From contig CAKORR010000002.1 of the NCBI GenBank assembly GCA_934101595.1, positions 129,001 to 193,000 of the forward strand: a stretch of DNA of 64,000 bases, read 5' to 3'. Shown piece by piece: positions 14,082 through 23,892 of the stretch. Source of the stretch: an uncultured Bacilli bacterium (GTDB taxonomy: Bacteria > Bacillota_I > Bacilli_A > RF39 > UBA660). The position numbers and the translations under genes are program-made. The notes beneath the pieces are model-generated. The model worked only from the letters and a program-made list of their open reading frames with translations, ran no database searches and was not told the origin of the DNA. The stretch's first letter is position 1. Each line of letters starts with the position of its first letter.

Positions 14082-15254
14082 ATGGCTCTAATTAAATGTA
14101 AAGAATGCAATAAAGAAATATCTAGTACGGTAAAGACTTGCCCACATTGCGGATTTAAAAATGATAAAAAAACTTGCCCCGAGTGTGGAGTCGTTGTTAA
14201 GCAAACTGATAAAAGTTGCCCTGAATGTGGATATCCTTTAGAAAAGAAAAGCGCTCAAAATATTATAAACGAAAACTTAGACAAACTTACTGGGGCTAAA
14301 AGTGAGAATTACGTAACATTTAAAGATTTGTTTAAAAATACTTTTAAAAAACATACTGAGGAAGAACTTGATGAAGTGTTCATTTGTGGGGGAAAAAATA
14401 CCACGCCTGAATTAAAAGATGTAGATCCTAATAATGCAAGCGCATGGGTATATTTTAAAATACTGGTTTTCTTTCTAATAGCCTATATACCAGTTAGAAT
14501 AGGCTTTATTTCCTATGGCAATGCCAATTTTTTACCTGCAATGGTTGTATTAGCAGCTTTCGCTGTTCCAGTTACAATACTTATATTTTTCTTTGAAATT
14601 AATATTTTTAGAAATATACCGTTTTATAAAGTAATGAAATACTTTGTCTGGGGTGGAGGATTAAGTTTAATTTTAGCAATTTTGTTCTTTTCACTAGATA
14701 TAAATACTGATATTAGTACGTATTTTGGAGCTTTGATGGTTGGTTTAATTGAAGAAGTTGCGAAGGCTGCAATAGTGGCTGCATTCTTATTTAAAAGCAA
14801 AAAGAGTAATTATATTTTAAATGGATTACTTATAGGTGCTGCGGTTGGAGCTGGTTTTGCGGCATTTGAAACTGCTGGTTATATTTTAAGATATGGATTA
14901 AGTAGTGGCCTTGAAACAATGTTAGGCGTTATTAAGCTTCGTGGTTTCTTAGCTCCAGGAGGTCATGTAGCATGGGCTGCGATAGAAGGTGCAGGACTTA
15001 TGTATGTTAAAGGCTTTGAAAAACTTGATAAAAAACATTTAAATGATAAAAGATTTTTACTTATTTGTTTAATTCCAATTGTTCTTCATGGAGTTTGGGA
15101 TATGCCAATTAATACCCCATACTATTTACTTCAAATATTTTTAACAGTAGCAGCTTGGATTGTAATAGTTTATTTTATAAATTTAGGTTTAAAACAAGTT
15201 GATGAGGCAAAAACATTAGCAACTAAAAACGCTACATCTAAAAAAAATAGTTAA
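14082..15254 (+). CDS. PrsW-type intramembrane protease with two N-terminal zinc ribbons
   Basis: 390 residues from ATG 14082. Two C-x2-C pairs form tandem zinc ribbons (about 5-51). Eight or so membrane segments follow with the PrsW signatures: EEVAK (224-228), FAAFE (259-263), GGHVAWAA near 287 and LHGVWD near 340. PrsW in Bacillus cuts the anti-sigma factor RsiW to release sigma-W. No sigma/anti-sigma pair is nearby; the only neighbour is the preceding zinc-ribbon membrane protein, a possible substrate or partner (inference). Confidence 0.85.
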   Translation: MALIKCKECNKEISSTVKTCPHCGFKNDKKTCPECGVVVKQTDKSCPECGYPLEKKSAQNIINENLDKLTGAKSENYVTFKDLFKNTFKKHTEEELDEVFICGGKNTTPELKDVDPNNASAWVYFKILVFFLIAYIPVRIGFISYGNANFLPAMVVLAAFAVPVTILIFFFEINIFRNIPFYKVMKYFVWGGGLSLILAILFFSLDINTDISTYFGALMVGLIEEVAKAAIVAAFLFKSKKSNYILNGLLIGAAVGAGFAAFETAGYILRYGLSSGLETMLGVIKLRGFLAPGGHVAWAAIEGAGLMYVKGFEKLDKKHLNDKRFLLICLIPIVLHGVWDMPINTPYYLLQIFLTVAAWIVIVYFINLGLKQVDEAKTLATKNATSKKNS

Positions 15255-15265
15255 AATTTTAATAT

Positions 15266-15297
15266 ATATGCATACACCTTTTGTGTATGCATTTTAA
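15266..15297 (+). terminator. Terminator after the PrsW gene
   Basis: ATGCATACAC (15268-15277) pairs with GTGTATGCAT (15283-15292) and is followed by TTTT. Confidence 0.8.
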
Positions 15298-15346
15298 ATG
15301 CCATAAGGTTTTTAATATGTTATAATATTTTAAGGAGAAGTAGCTT

Positions 15347-16456
15347 ATGAAAGTAAAGAATAATTATAATGAATGCTTAACAAACTTAGCTTGTTCTATA
15401 AGAAAATATTTTGAGTTAGACTATAAGCATAATACAATTGATTATATAGATGAGATACTGAATGAAAATAAACCTAAAAATGTTGTAACAATACTGTGTG
15501 ATGGAATGGGGTCTAATATAATGGATAGAATTTTATCCAAGGATTCTTTTCTTTTAAAGCATAGGATAAAGTCAATAAATACTGTGTTTCCAGCAACAAC
15601 TGTTGCAGCTACTACGTCTATAATGACTGGTTTAAATCCGGTTGAAACAGCCATGTTAGGGTGGGACATGTATTACAAAGAAATAGATAAAACTATTACG
15701 ACCTTTTTAAATTGCGAAAAAGGTGATAAAGAATATACTCCATTACAAGAAGCAATTGAATATAAAAACAAGCATATGATTACTAAGTCTATAATGGAAG
15801 AAATTAATGAACAAGGAAAAGATTCAGGATATATTTTATTTCCGTTTGGCAAAAATTCATATGTCGACAGGGAAGACTTATACAATAAAATAGAAACATT
15901 ATGTAATGAAGAAGGGAAAAAATATATTTATGCATATGATACTGAACCAGATCATACAATGCATGAACTTGGAACTGATGCCCATGAAATAAATGAAATT
16001 ATTGAAAATATTAATTCTAAAGTAGAAGAATTAAGTAGAAGATTAAAAGATACAGTAATATTTGTTGTGGCTGATCATGGACATAAAAATGTAGAAAACA
16101 TAATGCTTGAAGATTATCCTGATATAGTTGATTGTTTAGAGAAAAATACTTCAATTGAATCAAGAGCAATAAATTTTTTCATAAGGGAAAACAAAAAGCA
16201 AAAATTTGAAGTGTTATTTAATAAATATTTTAGTAACGATTTCGATTTATATACTAAAGAAGATGTGATAAATTCTAATCTGTTTGGTAAAGGTAAAGAA
16301 AATGAAATTTTTCGTGATATATTAGGAGATTATTTAGCAATTGCTAAAACAGATAAAGCAATCGTTTATGGTGGATCAAAAGTATTAAAATCTCAACATG
16401 CTGGTTATACAGATGATGAAGTTTTAGTGCCATTAATTGTAATTAATGTAGATTAA
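15347..16456 (+). CDS. Alkaline-phosphatase-superfamily phosphodiesterase / nucleotide pyrophosphatase-like protein
   Basis: 369 residues, no signal peptide. Metal and nucleophile motifs of the superfamily are visible: VVTILCDGMGSN (46-57), the nucleophile Thr in FPATTVAATTSIMTGLNP (about 82-99), the late DPDHTMHELG-type block read here as EPDHTMHELGTDAHE (about 202-216), and VADHGHKN near 242. The family hydrolyses phosphodiesters of nucleotides or sugar phosphates. The substrate is not known. AAGGAG precedes the start. Confidence 0.83.
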   Translation: MKVKNNYNECLTNLACSIRKYFELDYKHNTIDYIDEILNENKPKNVVTILCDGMGSNIMDRILSKDSFLLKHRIKSINTVFPATTVAATTSIMTGLNPVETAMLGWDMYYKEIDKTITTFLNCEKGDKEYTPLQEAIEYKNKHMITKSIMEEINEQGKDSGYILFPFGKNSYVDREDLYNKIETLCNEEGKKYIYAYDTEPDHTMHELGTDAHEINEIIENINSKVEELSRRLKDTVIFVVADHGHKNVENIMLEDYPDIVDCLEKNTSIESRAINFFIRENKKQKFEVLFNKYFSNDFDLYTKEDVINSNLFGKGKENEIFRDILGDYLAIAKTDKAIVYGGSKVLKSQHAGYTDDEVLVPLIVINVD

Positions 16457-16518
16457 TAATAGCAAAGTAACAAATTTGAAATGGAGGATATTACATATTA
16501 ATGTGATTTAAAAGAATT

Positions 16519-17202
16519 ATGAGTGATTATTACAAAGCGTATGAAAAAAGATATGAAGTAGTACATAAAAGCGGGAGCTTATGGGAAATAGATAAACCAA
16601 CTCTAGAAGTATACGATACAATTTTAAAATATAACATAAAAAAAAATTCTAAAATACTTGATATTGGTTGTGGTGAAGGCAGAGATGCTAGGTATTTGTT
16701 AGATAAAGGATATAATGTTTTAGGTATTGATTGTGCTAGTTCTGCTATTAAGAAGTGCAATGAGCTTACTAATTATTCTTATGAACCACATTTTAAATGT
16801 TTAGATTTTATAAATGATAGTTTAAATGATAAATTTGATTTTATATATTCCGTATGTGTGGTTCATATGCTACTTGAGGAAACCCATAGAGATTCCTTTT
16901 ATAAATTCATATTTAATCACTCAAAAAATGAAGGAATTGCTTTAATTATCGCAATGGGCAATGGGCAAGATGAATATAAATCGAAAAAAGAAGATGCCTA
17001 TAAAAAAACAAATCGGGTTAATGTAAATACTAAAGAAAATATTAAAGTGGTAAATACTTCATGTCGAATTAAAAATTTTATTAATATGAAGTCGGAAATA
17101 GAAAGAAATAATTTAGAAATAGTTGAATATGAACTTGTCCATGATTTACCGGGTTTTTCTTCATGTTTAGTTTTTGCTTTAAGAAAGAATACTCAAAAGT
17201 AA
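16519..17202 (+). CDS. Class I SAM-dependent methyltransferase
   Basis: 227 residues. The SAM-binding motif I is ILDIGCGEGRDARYL (about 43-57), followed by GIDCASSAIKKC (motif II region) and FDFIYSVCVVHML (about 110-122). This is the fold of small-molecule or tellurite-resistance (TehB-like) methyltransferases. Its binding site is weak; a good GGAGG at about 16483 leads only to out-of-frame ATGs. A stop in frame at about 16504 excludes an earlier start. Confidence 0.85.
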   Translation: MSDYYKAYEKRYEVVHKSGSLWEIDKPTLEVYDTILKYNIKKNSKILDIGCGEGRDARYLLDKGYNVLGIDCASSAIKKCNELTNYSYEPHFKCLDFINDSLNDKFDFIYSVCVVHMLLEETHRDSFYKFIFNHSKNEGIALIIAMGNGQDEYKSKKEDAYKKTNRVNVNTKENIKVVNTSCRIKNFINMKSEIERNNLEIVEYELVHDLPGFSSCLVFALRKNTQK

Positions 17203-17309
17203 CATATGTTACTAGTTATATTTACTATTAATTGTAAATAATTTTTAAAAGCGGCTATTTTTTATCTAATTGATTATATTTGCATGTATAATTATATTTG
17301 AGGTGTAGT

Positions 17310-19517
17310 ATGAAAAAACAACAAGATTATAATCCATTTATTGATATTTTAAGAATATTTGCGTGTATATCAATTTTCTTATATCATTTAGGTTTATTCG
17401 ATGGTGGGTATATATGTGTGTGTAGTTTTTTGGTCATAAGTGGCTATTTAAGTTGGAAGACTGTGGACAAAGATAAAAATTTTAAGTTATTAACATATTA
17501 TAAAAAACGAATATTAAGAATTTATTTGCCTCTTGTTATTGTTATTTTTTTGAGCTTGGGAATTGGTTCTTTTATACCTGATTCATCATGGTTAAATATT
17601 AAGCCAGAGACTATGTCATCGTTATTTGGTTATAATAATTTTTGGCAAATAAGCGCTAACATGGACTACTTTAAGAGGCATACGTCATCACCGTTTATGC
17701 ATCTATGGTATATTTCTTTTATAATGCAATTTGAACTTATATTTCCGTTATTATATTTGTTTTTAAGAAAGATAAAAACTAGGTTTAATAAATATGTTTT
17801 AGTTGTATTAGTTTCATTGTTAACTATTTTAAGCTTAGGTGGTTTTTTAATATACAGTAAGAGTAATCTTATTGTAAGCTATTATAGCTTTTTTACCAGA
17901 ATTAACGCGTTATTTGCGGGAGTCTTGCTTGCCATAATATTTAGTGACATATTAAAAATAAAAGTTCTAAAAAAAGAAAATAAAAAATATACCTGTATAT
18001 ATATAGTATTATTAGCTATATATTTAATATTGCAAATAATTACTGGTATGAATAGTAGTATTTATGCTACTGCAATTATTTTATCAACATTATTATCTGT
18101 GGCAGCCATTTATGTTAGCAATAAAATTAAGATTAATAAGAATGATAAAGCATCTAAAATCATAAAAAGGGTATCAAGTTATACATATGCATTTTATTTA
18201 ACTCAATATCCTGTACTTTATTATTGTGGTTTTTTTAAAATTGCTAATAAAATAGTTTATATTGCATTAGTTACTTTGTTAACGCTTATTTTAACAGTTT
18301 TAATTAATTATATTTTTTCGTCAAGTGAAAAAAATAAATTATTAAAAAATATTATAAGAGTCATTATTTGTTTATTTTCACTTTATGGAGTTTATGTGTT
18401 TATTACAAGCAAAGATTACACAAAAGAAATGAAACAGCTAGAAGAACAAATGAGCAAAAATGAACAGGTGATTTTGCAAAAACAAAAAGAGTATAGTGCT
18501 TCAATAAAAGAAGAAGAAGATAGGTTAAATGAGGCGTTAAATAAGCTTAATCTAGATGAGGAAGAATTAAAAGAAGTAATTAAAAAATCCCCAGTTGTTG
18601 GTATTGGCGATTCTGTAATGTTAGGAGCTATTGATAATTTATACGATACATTTAAGGGTGGCTATTTTGATGCCAAGGTATCTAGAACTGCTTGGGCAGT
18701 TGGAGACATAATAGATAAGATGAAAAGCGATGGCAAATTTAATGGACCGGTAATTATTAATTTAGGAGCAAATGGTGATTGTTCAAAATCATGCAAAATT
18801 GAAATAATGAAAAAATGTGAAGGCCATCAAGTATTTTGGGTTAATACAACTAATTTGGATTATGTTAACAGGGCACTAAATGAATTTAAAAAGAACTATG
18901 ATAATCTTCATATCGTTGATTGGAAAAACATTTCAAAAAATCATCCTGAGTATTTTGTGGCTGATAAAATTCATTTGAAACCAAGTGGTCGAAAAGCATT
19001 CACAAATGCTATATTTGATGCTATATATAATGAATATAAGATTGAGTATGAAAAGAAAAAAGAGAAACTTCTTATTGAACATAATGAACACTTGAATGAA
19101 AAAATTACTTTTTATGGTGGAGAACTTTTATTAAATGCTTTTAATACAATTCATGATTCATATAAAACAGCTAATTTTGTTGTTTCAAAGGATTATACAT
19201 TTGATACGCTTTTAAAAAAGGTTGAGTTAGATAAAATTACTGGCACGATAAGTAAAAATATTGTTCTTGTATATAATGTTAATACTGTCATTACGGAAGA
19301 TATGATTAATAATATTTTATCTAAAACGGAAGGTTTAAATGTTTATATAGTGGTAAGTAATAAAGAATCTGTTAATATTACAAGTGATAAGTTACATGTT
19401 ATCAACTTTTACAAAGAGTTATCTAAAAATAATACTTATATATTAAAGGATGATAAACATTTGTCTTTAAGTGGTGAGGAAGCTCTTAAGAATACATTAA
19501 TAAAATATATTAAATAG
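17310..19517 (+). CDS. OatA-like acyltransferase with two SGNH-type domains
   Basis: 735 residues from ATG 17310, behind GAGGTG. Residues 1-365 are an acyltransferase-3 domain of about ten membrane segments, with the YHLGLF and LVISGYLSW blocks. A coiled coil (about 375-425) leads to an SGNH esterase-like domain: nucleophile in GDS (433-435), GANGD block, and the catalytic pair Asp552/His555 in DKIHLKPSG. OatA-type enzymes O-acetylate peptidoglycan and confer lysozyme resistance. A further 145 residues end in DDKHLSLSG (His717), like a second SGNH domain without its Ser block. Confidence 0.88.
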   Translation: MKKQQDYNPFIDILRIFACISIFLYHLGLFDGGYICVCSFLVISGYLSWKTVDKDKNFKLLTYYKKRILRIYLPLVIVIFLSLGIGSFIPDSSWLNIKPETMSSLFGYNNFWQISANMDYFKRHTSSPFMHLWYISFIMQFELIFPLLYLFLRKIKTRFNKYVLVVLVSLLTILSLGGFLIYSKSNLIVSYYSFFTRINALFAGVLLAIIFSDILKIKVLKKENKKYTCIYIVLLAIYLILQIITGMNSSIYATAIILSTLLSVAAIYVSNKIKINKNDKASKIIKRVSSYTYAFYLTQYPVLYYCGFFKIANKIVYIALVTLLTLILTVLINYIFSSSEKNKLLKNIIRVIICLFSLYGVYVFITSKDYTKEMKQLEEQMSKNEQVILQKQKEYSASIKEEEDRLNEALNKLNLDEEELKEVIKKSPVVGIGDSVMLGAIDNLYDTFKGGYFDAKVSRTAWAVGDIIDKMKSDGKFNGPVIINLGANGDCSKSCKIEIMKKCEGHQVFWVNTTNLDYVNRALNEFKKNYDNLHIVDWKNISKNHPEYFVADKIHLKPSGRKAFTNAIFDAIYNEYKIEYEKKKEKLLIEHNEHLNEKITFYGGELLLNAFNTIHDSYKTANFVVSKDYTFDTLLKKVELDKITGTISKNIVLVYNVNTVITEDMINNILSKTEGLNVYIVVSNKESVNITSDKLHVINFYKELSKNNTYILKDDKHLSLSGEEALKNTLIKYIK

Positions 19518-19570
19518 TTTTTGTTTAAAAATATTATTATTTAGTATATACTATCTCTAAGGAGATTATT

Positions 19571-20242
19571 ATGTTAAAAGTTAATGGTAAGGGTTTGTTA
19601 ATTGTTATATCAGGTCCTAGTGGCGCTGGAAAAGACACTATTTGTAATAAATTAGTTCATGACAATAGTAATTTATGGATTTCGGTTTCGATGACATCTA
19701 GAAAGCCACGTGGTACAGAAAAAGAAGGTGTTGATTACTTTTTTGTAACGAAAGAAACTTTTGAAGAACGAATCAAAAATAATTACTTTTTAGAGTATGC
19801 ATCTTATAATAATAATTACTATGGAACTCCAAAAGATAAAATTGAAGATTATTTAAATAGTGGTATAGATGTTATTTTAGTGATAGATATTCAAGGGGCT
19901 ATTAATATAAAAAAAATTATGCCTTCAGCATTATTCATATTTATTATGCCACCAGATATGGAAACCTTAAAAAACAGATTAATAAACCGTAAAACAGAAT
20001 CTCGTGAAAAAGTGGTCGAAAGGTTTAAAACGGCATATAACGAAATAAATAATTTTAAAAAGTATAACTATGTAGTAGTGAATGATACTGTTGATAGTGC
20101 AACTCATAAAGTAAAATCAATTATACAAGCTGAAAAGTGTCGTGTTGATAGAATTGAAGATATCCACCTTGATAATCAAGAAGAGTTGATACATGAAATC
20201 TTAATCGATAAAGAATTTTTAAATGATGATATTAAATTATAA
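19571..20242 (+). CDS. gmk: Guanylate kinase
   Basis: 223 residues. The P-loop is SGPSGAGKD (about 14-22), followed by SMTSRKPRGTEKEGVDYFFV, the GMP-binding segment, and the lid region RLINRKTESREKV. It converts GMP to GDP with ATP. AAGGAG precedes the ATG. The C-terminal 25 residues run past the usual end of the family. No rpoZ or remA follows, as the convergent operon begins. Confidence 0.95.
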   Translation: MLKVNGKGLLIVISGPSGAGKDTICNKLVHDNSNLWISVSMTSRKPRGTEKEGVDYFFVTKETFEERIKNNYFLEYASYNNNYYGTPKDKIEDYLNSGIDVILVIDIQGAINIKKIMPSALFIFIMPPDMETLKNRLINRKTESREKVVERFKTAYNEINNFKKYNYVVVNDTVDSATHKVKSIIQAEKCRVDRIEDIHLDNQEELIHEILIDKEFLNDDIKL

Positions 20243-20256
20243 TATTAGATAATGAA

Positions 20257-20283
20257 AACCAACTAGCTAGCTAGTTGGTTGTT
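20257..20283. terminator. Bidirectional terminator between gmk and the TasA-like operon
   Basis: A perfect palindrome at 20257-20280 with AACCAAC/GTTGGTT arms, placed between convergent genes. Confidence 0.75.
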
Positions 20284-20286
20284 TAT

Positions 20287-22206
20287 TTATTTATACAAAG
20301 TTGAAGGATATTGACTATCAAACCAGTCCCAATTTTCTTCTATTTTAAATGGATCTGTGGCAGTACCACTACCGGATAAGATAGTATCACTTTTAATGTA
20401 CATAACAGGACGATAATGCGCTACATAATATCTAGTTTTTGATAATATTTGGTTTCCATTATCTGATATCCAAAAGTCATTATCTGTTGCAGTAGCTCTT
20501 TTACCATTCATTGTCCATTCTTCATTTGTGGATTTTAAATAACTATTTTTCTTAAAACTAGATTGATTTGTCTGGGTGGTTCTTATGCTATATATATTAC
20601 TTTGATCGTTGCATGCCTTTATGTAGTCTGATACATTAGGAAAGGCAAAGTATGACTCGAATGAAGCAGTATATTCTTTAATTTTATTACTTAATTCTTT
20701 ATTGGCGGTACGTTCTAAATTTACGATATTTGCTATTGTACTAGCATCGTTTCTTGAAAATCTACCGGCGTAGAAGGTGGCCTTTTCAATATGTTTTAAA
20801 TCGTTTTCGGTAAAGAAAACTCTATCTGCCTCGGGTGTATAAATATACATACCATTAATCCATTTAACTGTCCAATCCTCATATTTATCAGAGTCGTATA
20901 TATATCTTGTATCCCAATCGGTACTTTTTGCACCTTTTGGCGCAATTATTTTTATATCATCATTAACTGATACATTAAGGACTCTCATTTCTAAATTTAA
21001 AAATGATAAATAGTTATTAACGTTTTCACCAGAATAATAATATTTACTTGAAAATGGTAATGTTTCATCAAGCCCAGTTTCTTCGGTATCTTTATATAAA
21101 CCAGACAACGTTGTATCAGTTGCTAATCCTTCTTTAACAATGTTATCTCCATATAGTTTTGTCCAAGCAACGATATATTTTCCACCGGTTGGAAACCTTA
21201 TAAGTATCTCCCTTTTATAATCTTTTTCATTTCCAACATTATCATAAACTTTATAAACAATTTCATAACGTCCAACGTTTGTAAAATAATTAGAATTGGT
21301 AATCAAAGTATCGTTATAATAAGTTTCAATATTCTTTATGCCGCTTTTATCATCACTATAAGTCATATTTTTTAGTAGTTGATTATCTTCATTTAAAGTT
21401 ACTATTAAAGTTTCATCAATAGTGCTATCTGGCTGCTTATCAAAGTTAATAACTGGTGCTTCCTTGTCAATTTTAGTAATATCTATATCTACAGTATCAC
21501 TTACGGTTCCGTCATAGTATTTGACTTTAATTTGAGCCGTGGTATTTTCACTATAAGTATTTTTACAAACGCTTGCCAAACTATTTACGGCAAGGGCATT
21601 AATCCAATTTTCACCATTATCAAAAGAGCAATATTCAATTTGATTATTTCCTTCTAATGGCACAATATTTAAAGTTACATCATCTTTAGTCCATTTTGTA
21701 GGGTTACCAGTAACCTCAAAACCATCCGGAGAAATAATATTTACTTTATACTTCGAACATTTTTTATAGGGAGTAGTTGAGCATATTTCTAAGTTGATAG
21801 TTTCCTTTACAGGACGTTCGCTTTCTTCAATAAGGCCAATAGTAATTTTATCATTGCTTTTTATATTTCCCTTAAGTGTTTTATTAATTGATGATTTTGT
21901 ATCTTGATAAGCAGTGCCATTAATAATTAAACCATATGTACTGTTGTCCCAAGATATGGTGTATCCGATATCTTTTTCAGTTACTAATTCTCCGTTGTAA
22001 TTTAATACGTTAAATTCAAAAGTTGCATCACTACGGTATGATAGGGTAAGATCACTTGCAGTGTCATTAAAATAAAATGGGGTGCTTTCTAGGATTAATT
22101 GTGCATTATACTTTTTATGATATTTTGCATAAGAAATGGGTATTAAAATTAACGAAAGAAGTAAGATAGCAATTATTATTTTTGCTTTAGTTATATTATA
22201 TTTCAT
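20287..22206 (-). CDS. Large secreted protein with SipW-type signal region and Ig-like repeats
   Basis: 639 residues, last gene of a six-gene operon. The N-terminal segment ends in SYAKY (25-29), shared by its neighbours. A domain near residues 240-350 has Ig-like features: EAPVINFDKQPD, then GRYEIVYKVYDNVGNEKDY, the Big/DUF5011 pattern of surface adhesins. The C-terminal 290 residues have no family I know but include YYVAHYRPVMYIKS and GSGTATDPFKI, a pattern of cell-surface proteins. No sorting signal is seen. Probably an adhesin or fibre accessory (inference). Confidence 0.7.
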   Translation of the reverse strand: MKYNITKAKIIIAILLLSLILIPISYAKYHKKYNAQLILESTPFYFNDTASDLTLSYRSDATFEFNVLNYNGELVTEKDIGYTISWDNSTYGLIINGTAYQDTKSSINKTLKGNIKSNDKITIGLIEESERPVKETINLEICSTTPYKKCSKYKVNIISPDGFEVTGNPTKWTKDDVTLNIVPLEGNNQIEYCSFDNGENWINALAVNSLASVCKNTYSENTTAQIKVKYYDGTVSDTVDIDITKIDKEAPVINFDKQPDSTIDETLIVTLNEDNQLLKNMTYSDDKSGIKNIETYYNDTLITNSNYFTNVGRYEIVYKVYDNVGNEKDYKREILIRFPTGGKYIVAWTKLYGDNIVKEGLATDTTLSGLYKDTEETGLDETLPFSSKYYYSGENVNNYLSFLNLEMRVLNVSVNDDIKIIAPKGAKSTDWDTRYIYDSDKYEDWTVKWINGMYIYTPEADRVFFTENDLKHIEKATFYAGRFSRNDASTIANIVNLERTANKELSNKIKEYTASFESYFAFPNVSDYIKACNDQSNIYSIRTTQTNQSSFKKNSYLKSTNEEWTMNGKRATATDNDFWISDNGNQILSKTRYYVAHYRPVMYIKSDTILSGSGTATDPFKIEENWDWFDSQYPSTLYK

Positions 22207-22220
22207 AACTTATCACCTCT

Positions 22221-22718
22221 TTAGTCTACTTGAACAACATCTATAAGTAAGCTTATATTATCGCTTAAAGATGCATACTTATAATCATTAAGAGTACTAT
22301 CCCAAGATATTTTAATTGTGTAGTTGTCAGTTGTTTCCTCGTTAATATTGAGTTTTTGATCTTGTACTTTGTTTTCGGCTACTTCAATATTATCTTTATA
22401 TAAAGTAACATTAATAGGTAAATTGTTTGTTTTTTCAACACTTAGTGAGTACTTTAAAGAAACATCACTTTTTTTATCGCCCTCAAAGTTTTTTATAATG
22501 AAATTATATTCATAATTTATTCCTGGATACATTTTTTCATTTAAAACTAGAGGAACGTTTAGCTTAGTATTTGATAAAAATACAAAGGATGCAACTTTCG
22601 ATGAGTTGTTTTGATTAATAACACTGTAATATTTTGAATAACTTTTTGTAGGATTTTGAATAATACAAGCCATAGATAAAATAACTGCAAAAAGTTTAGT
22701 TTGTCTTGAAATTATCAT
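22221..22718 (-). CDS. Small TasA-like secreted protein
   Basis: 165 residues. A signal segment (about 8-20) runs to SYSKYYS (26-32), the counterpart of the TYAKY and SYAKY motifs of neighbouring genes. The rest is a beta-rich domain with YPGINYEYNFIIKNFEG (about 61-77), similar in layout to the PGD-x-F-x-I-x-N block of TasA/camelysin proteins. AGGAGG precedes the start. It lies 14 bases after the second signal peptidase gene and 14 before the large protein, so they are one translation unit. Confidence 0.65.
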   Translation of the reverse strand: MIISRQTKLFAVILSMACIIQNPTKSYSKYYSVINQNNSSKVASFVFLSNTKLNVPLVLNEKMYPGINYEYNFIIKNFEGDKKSDVSLKYSLSVEKTNNLPINVTLYKDNIEVAENKVQDQKLNINEETTDNYTIKISWDSTLNDYKYASLSDNISLLIDVVQVD

Positions 22719-22732
22719 AAATCCTCCTATTC

Positions 22733-23209
22733 CTATTTTTTCCTTATAAATGATGTTACTATTAAAAGCAAGAAAGCTAAAAATATTGTTATTGGCTCTT
22801 TAATGATGGATATTAATATACCTAGATATCTTAATTTAAATATTACTTTTCCAACAATGTCATTTTTAGTTATTTCATCATCGGAGACATTATTGGCGTC
22901 TCCCTTAGTAGTCACTATATTATCTTTAATTTTTTCTATGCGATGAGTAGTATAAAAACTGTCATCTTTGAAGGTGATAATGTCACCTTTTTTTATGTTT
23001 TCATTACTTAATTTAACAACTACAATATCACCTTTTTTTAGTTCCGGATACATACTGTTACTAGCTATCTCAAAATAGGAATAGCCAATTATTATTGGGT
23101 AATCTTGTTTTAAGATTCCTCTAGTTGTTATAACTATTAAATTAATTATTACTATAAATCCTATAAATATATACGATATTATCGATATTGTTTTTTTAAA
23201 TGTTTCCAT
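22733..23209 (-). CDS. SipW-type (ER-type) signal peptidase I, second copy
   Basis: 158 residues with membrane segments near both ends (about 9-28 and 136-154). The catalytic serine is Ser52 in ASNSMYPELKKGD, and the general base is His89 in TTHRIEKI; ER-type and SipW enzymes use His where other bacterial ones use Lys. The later GDANNVSDDEI matches the Asp block. SipW cleaves precursors of TasA-like fibre proteins. It overlaps the upstream gene by 14 bases. A first SipW-type gene heads the operon. Confidence 0.88.
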   Translation of the reverse strand: METFKKTISIISYIFIGFIVIINLIVITTRGILKQDYPIIIGYSYFEIASNSMYPELKKGDIVVVKLSNENIKKGDIITFKDDSFYTTHRIEKIKDNIVTTKGDANNVSDDEITKNDIVGKVIFKLRYLGILISIIKEPITIFLAFLLLIVTSFIRKK

Positions 23210-23864
23210 TTTCGGCCTCGCTAGAACTTATTATGATTGATAGGCTATAATTGTTTGTATTTAAAAATCCAGCTTTAGTATCAATTTTATCATTTTGACT
23301 ATTTGTACTATAGGTCCATTTCCAATCCAATATATATGTATTGTAGTCTTTTTTATTTAATGAAATATTATCTAATTTTAGTTTATCGGCTTTAACCCAA
23401 GTGCTATCATCACCTATGATATAATTGTTATTTTCTTTTAATCGATACACCATTGTGATATTTATATCGTTTTTTTCCACCATTTTTATATTAAGATTAA
23501 TATTAAAGCTATTATTGTTTCTTATGATAAAATTATAGGAATTACTTGAACCAGGAGCTATTATACTTTCATATTGGTAGGCGGGATTTTCAAATATTCT
23601 AAGTTTTTCTTTACCATAAATAGTATATTTGTCATATACAACTAAATTATTATCTTCATTAAATGTTGGATTAGTATTATCGTTACAAGTGCTATTATTA
23701 CTTTTGCAATTAATATCAAATATATCTACATTACCGGTTGGTACTAAATAGTTCTTATGTTCAATTTTGCCAAGAAGTGAGCTATATATATGAATGAGTA
23801 ATAAAATAATTATAATTATCAATAAGAATCTTAGAAAATAATCTTTTTTCCTTTTATCATCCAT
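23196..23864 (-). CDS. Membrane-anchored or secreted TasA-like protein
   Basis: 222 residues with a basic N-terminus and one hydrophobic segment (about 12-29). The exported part has APGSSNSYNFIIRNNNSFNIN (about 101-121), like the PG-x-F-x-I-x-N block of TasA-family proteins, and ends in a beta-rich region (DWKWTYSTNSQNDKIDTKAG) that repeats the WKWAYDES-x-DELDTQAG layout of the neighbouring TasA-like gene. These two are therefore relatives. No YAKY motif is present. AAGGAG precedes the ATG. Confidence 0.65.
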   Translation of the reverse strand: MDDKRKKDYFLRFLLIIIIILLLIHIYSSLLGKIEHKNYLVPTGNVDIFDINCKSNNSTCNDNTNPTFNEDNNLVVYDKYTIYGKEKLRIFENPAYQYESIIAPGSSNSYNFIIRNNNSFNINLNIKMVEKNDINITMVYRLKENNNYIIGDDSTWVKADKLKLDNISLNKKDYNTYILDWKWTYSTNSQNDKIDTKAGFLNTNNYSLSIIISSSEAENGNI

Positions 23865-23892
23865 ATCGTAAACTCCTTTCTATAAATAGCGC

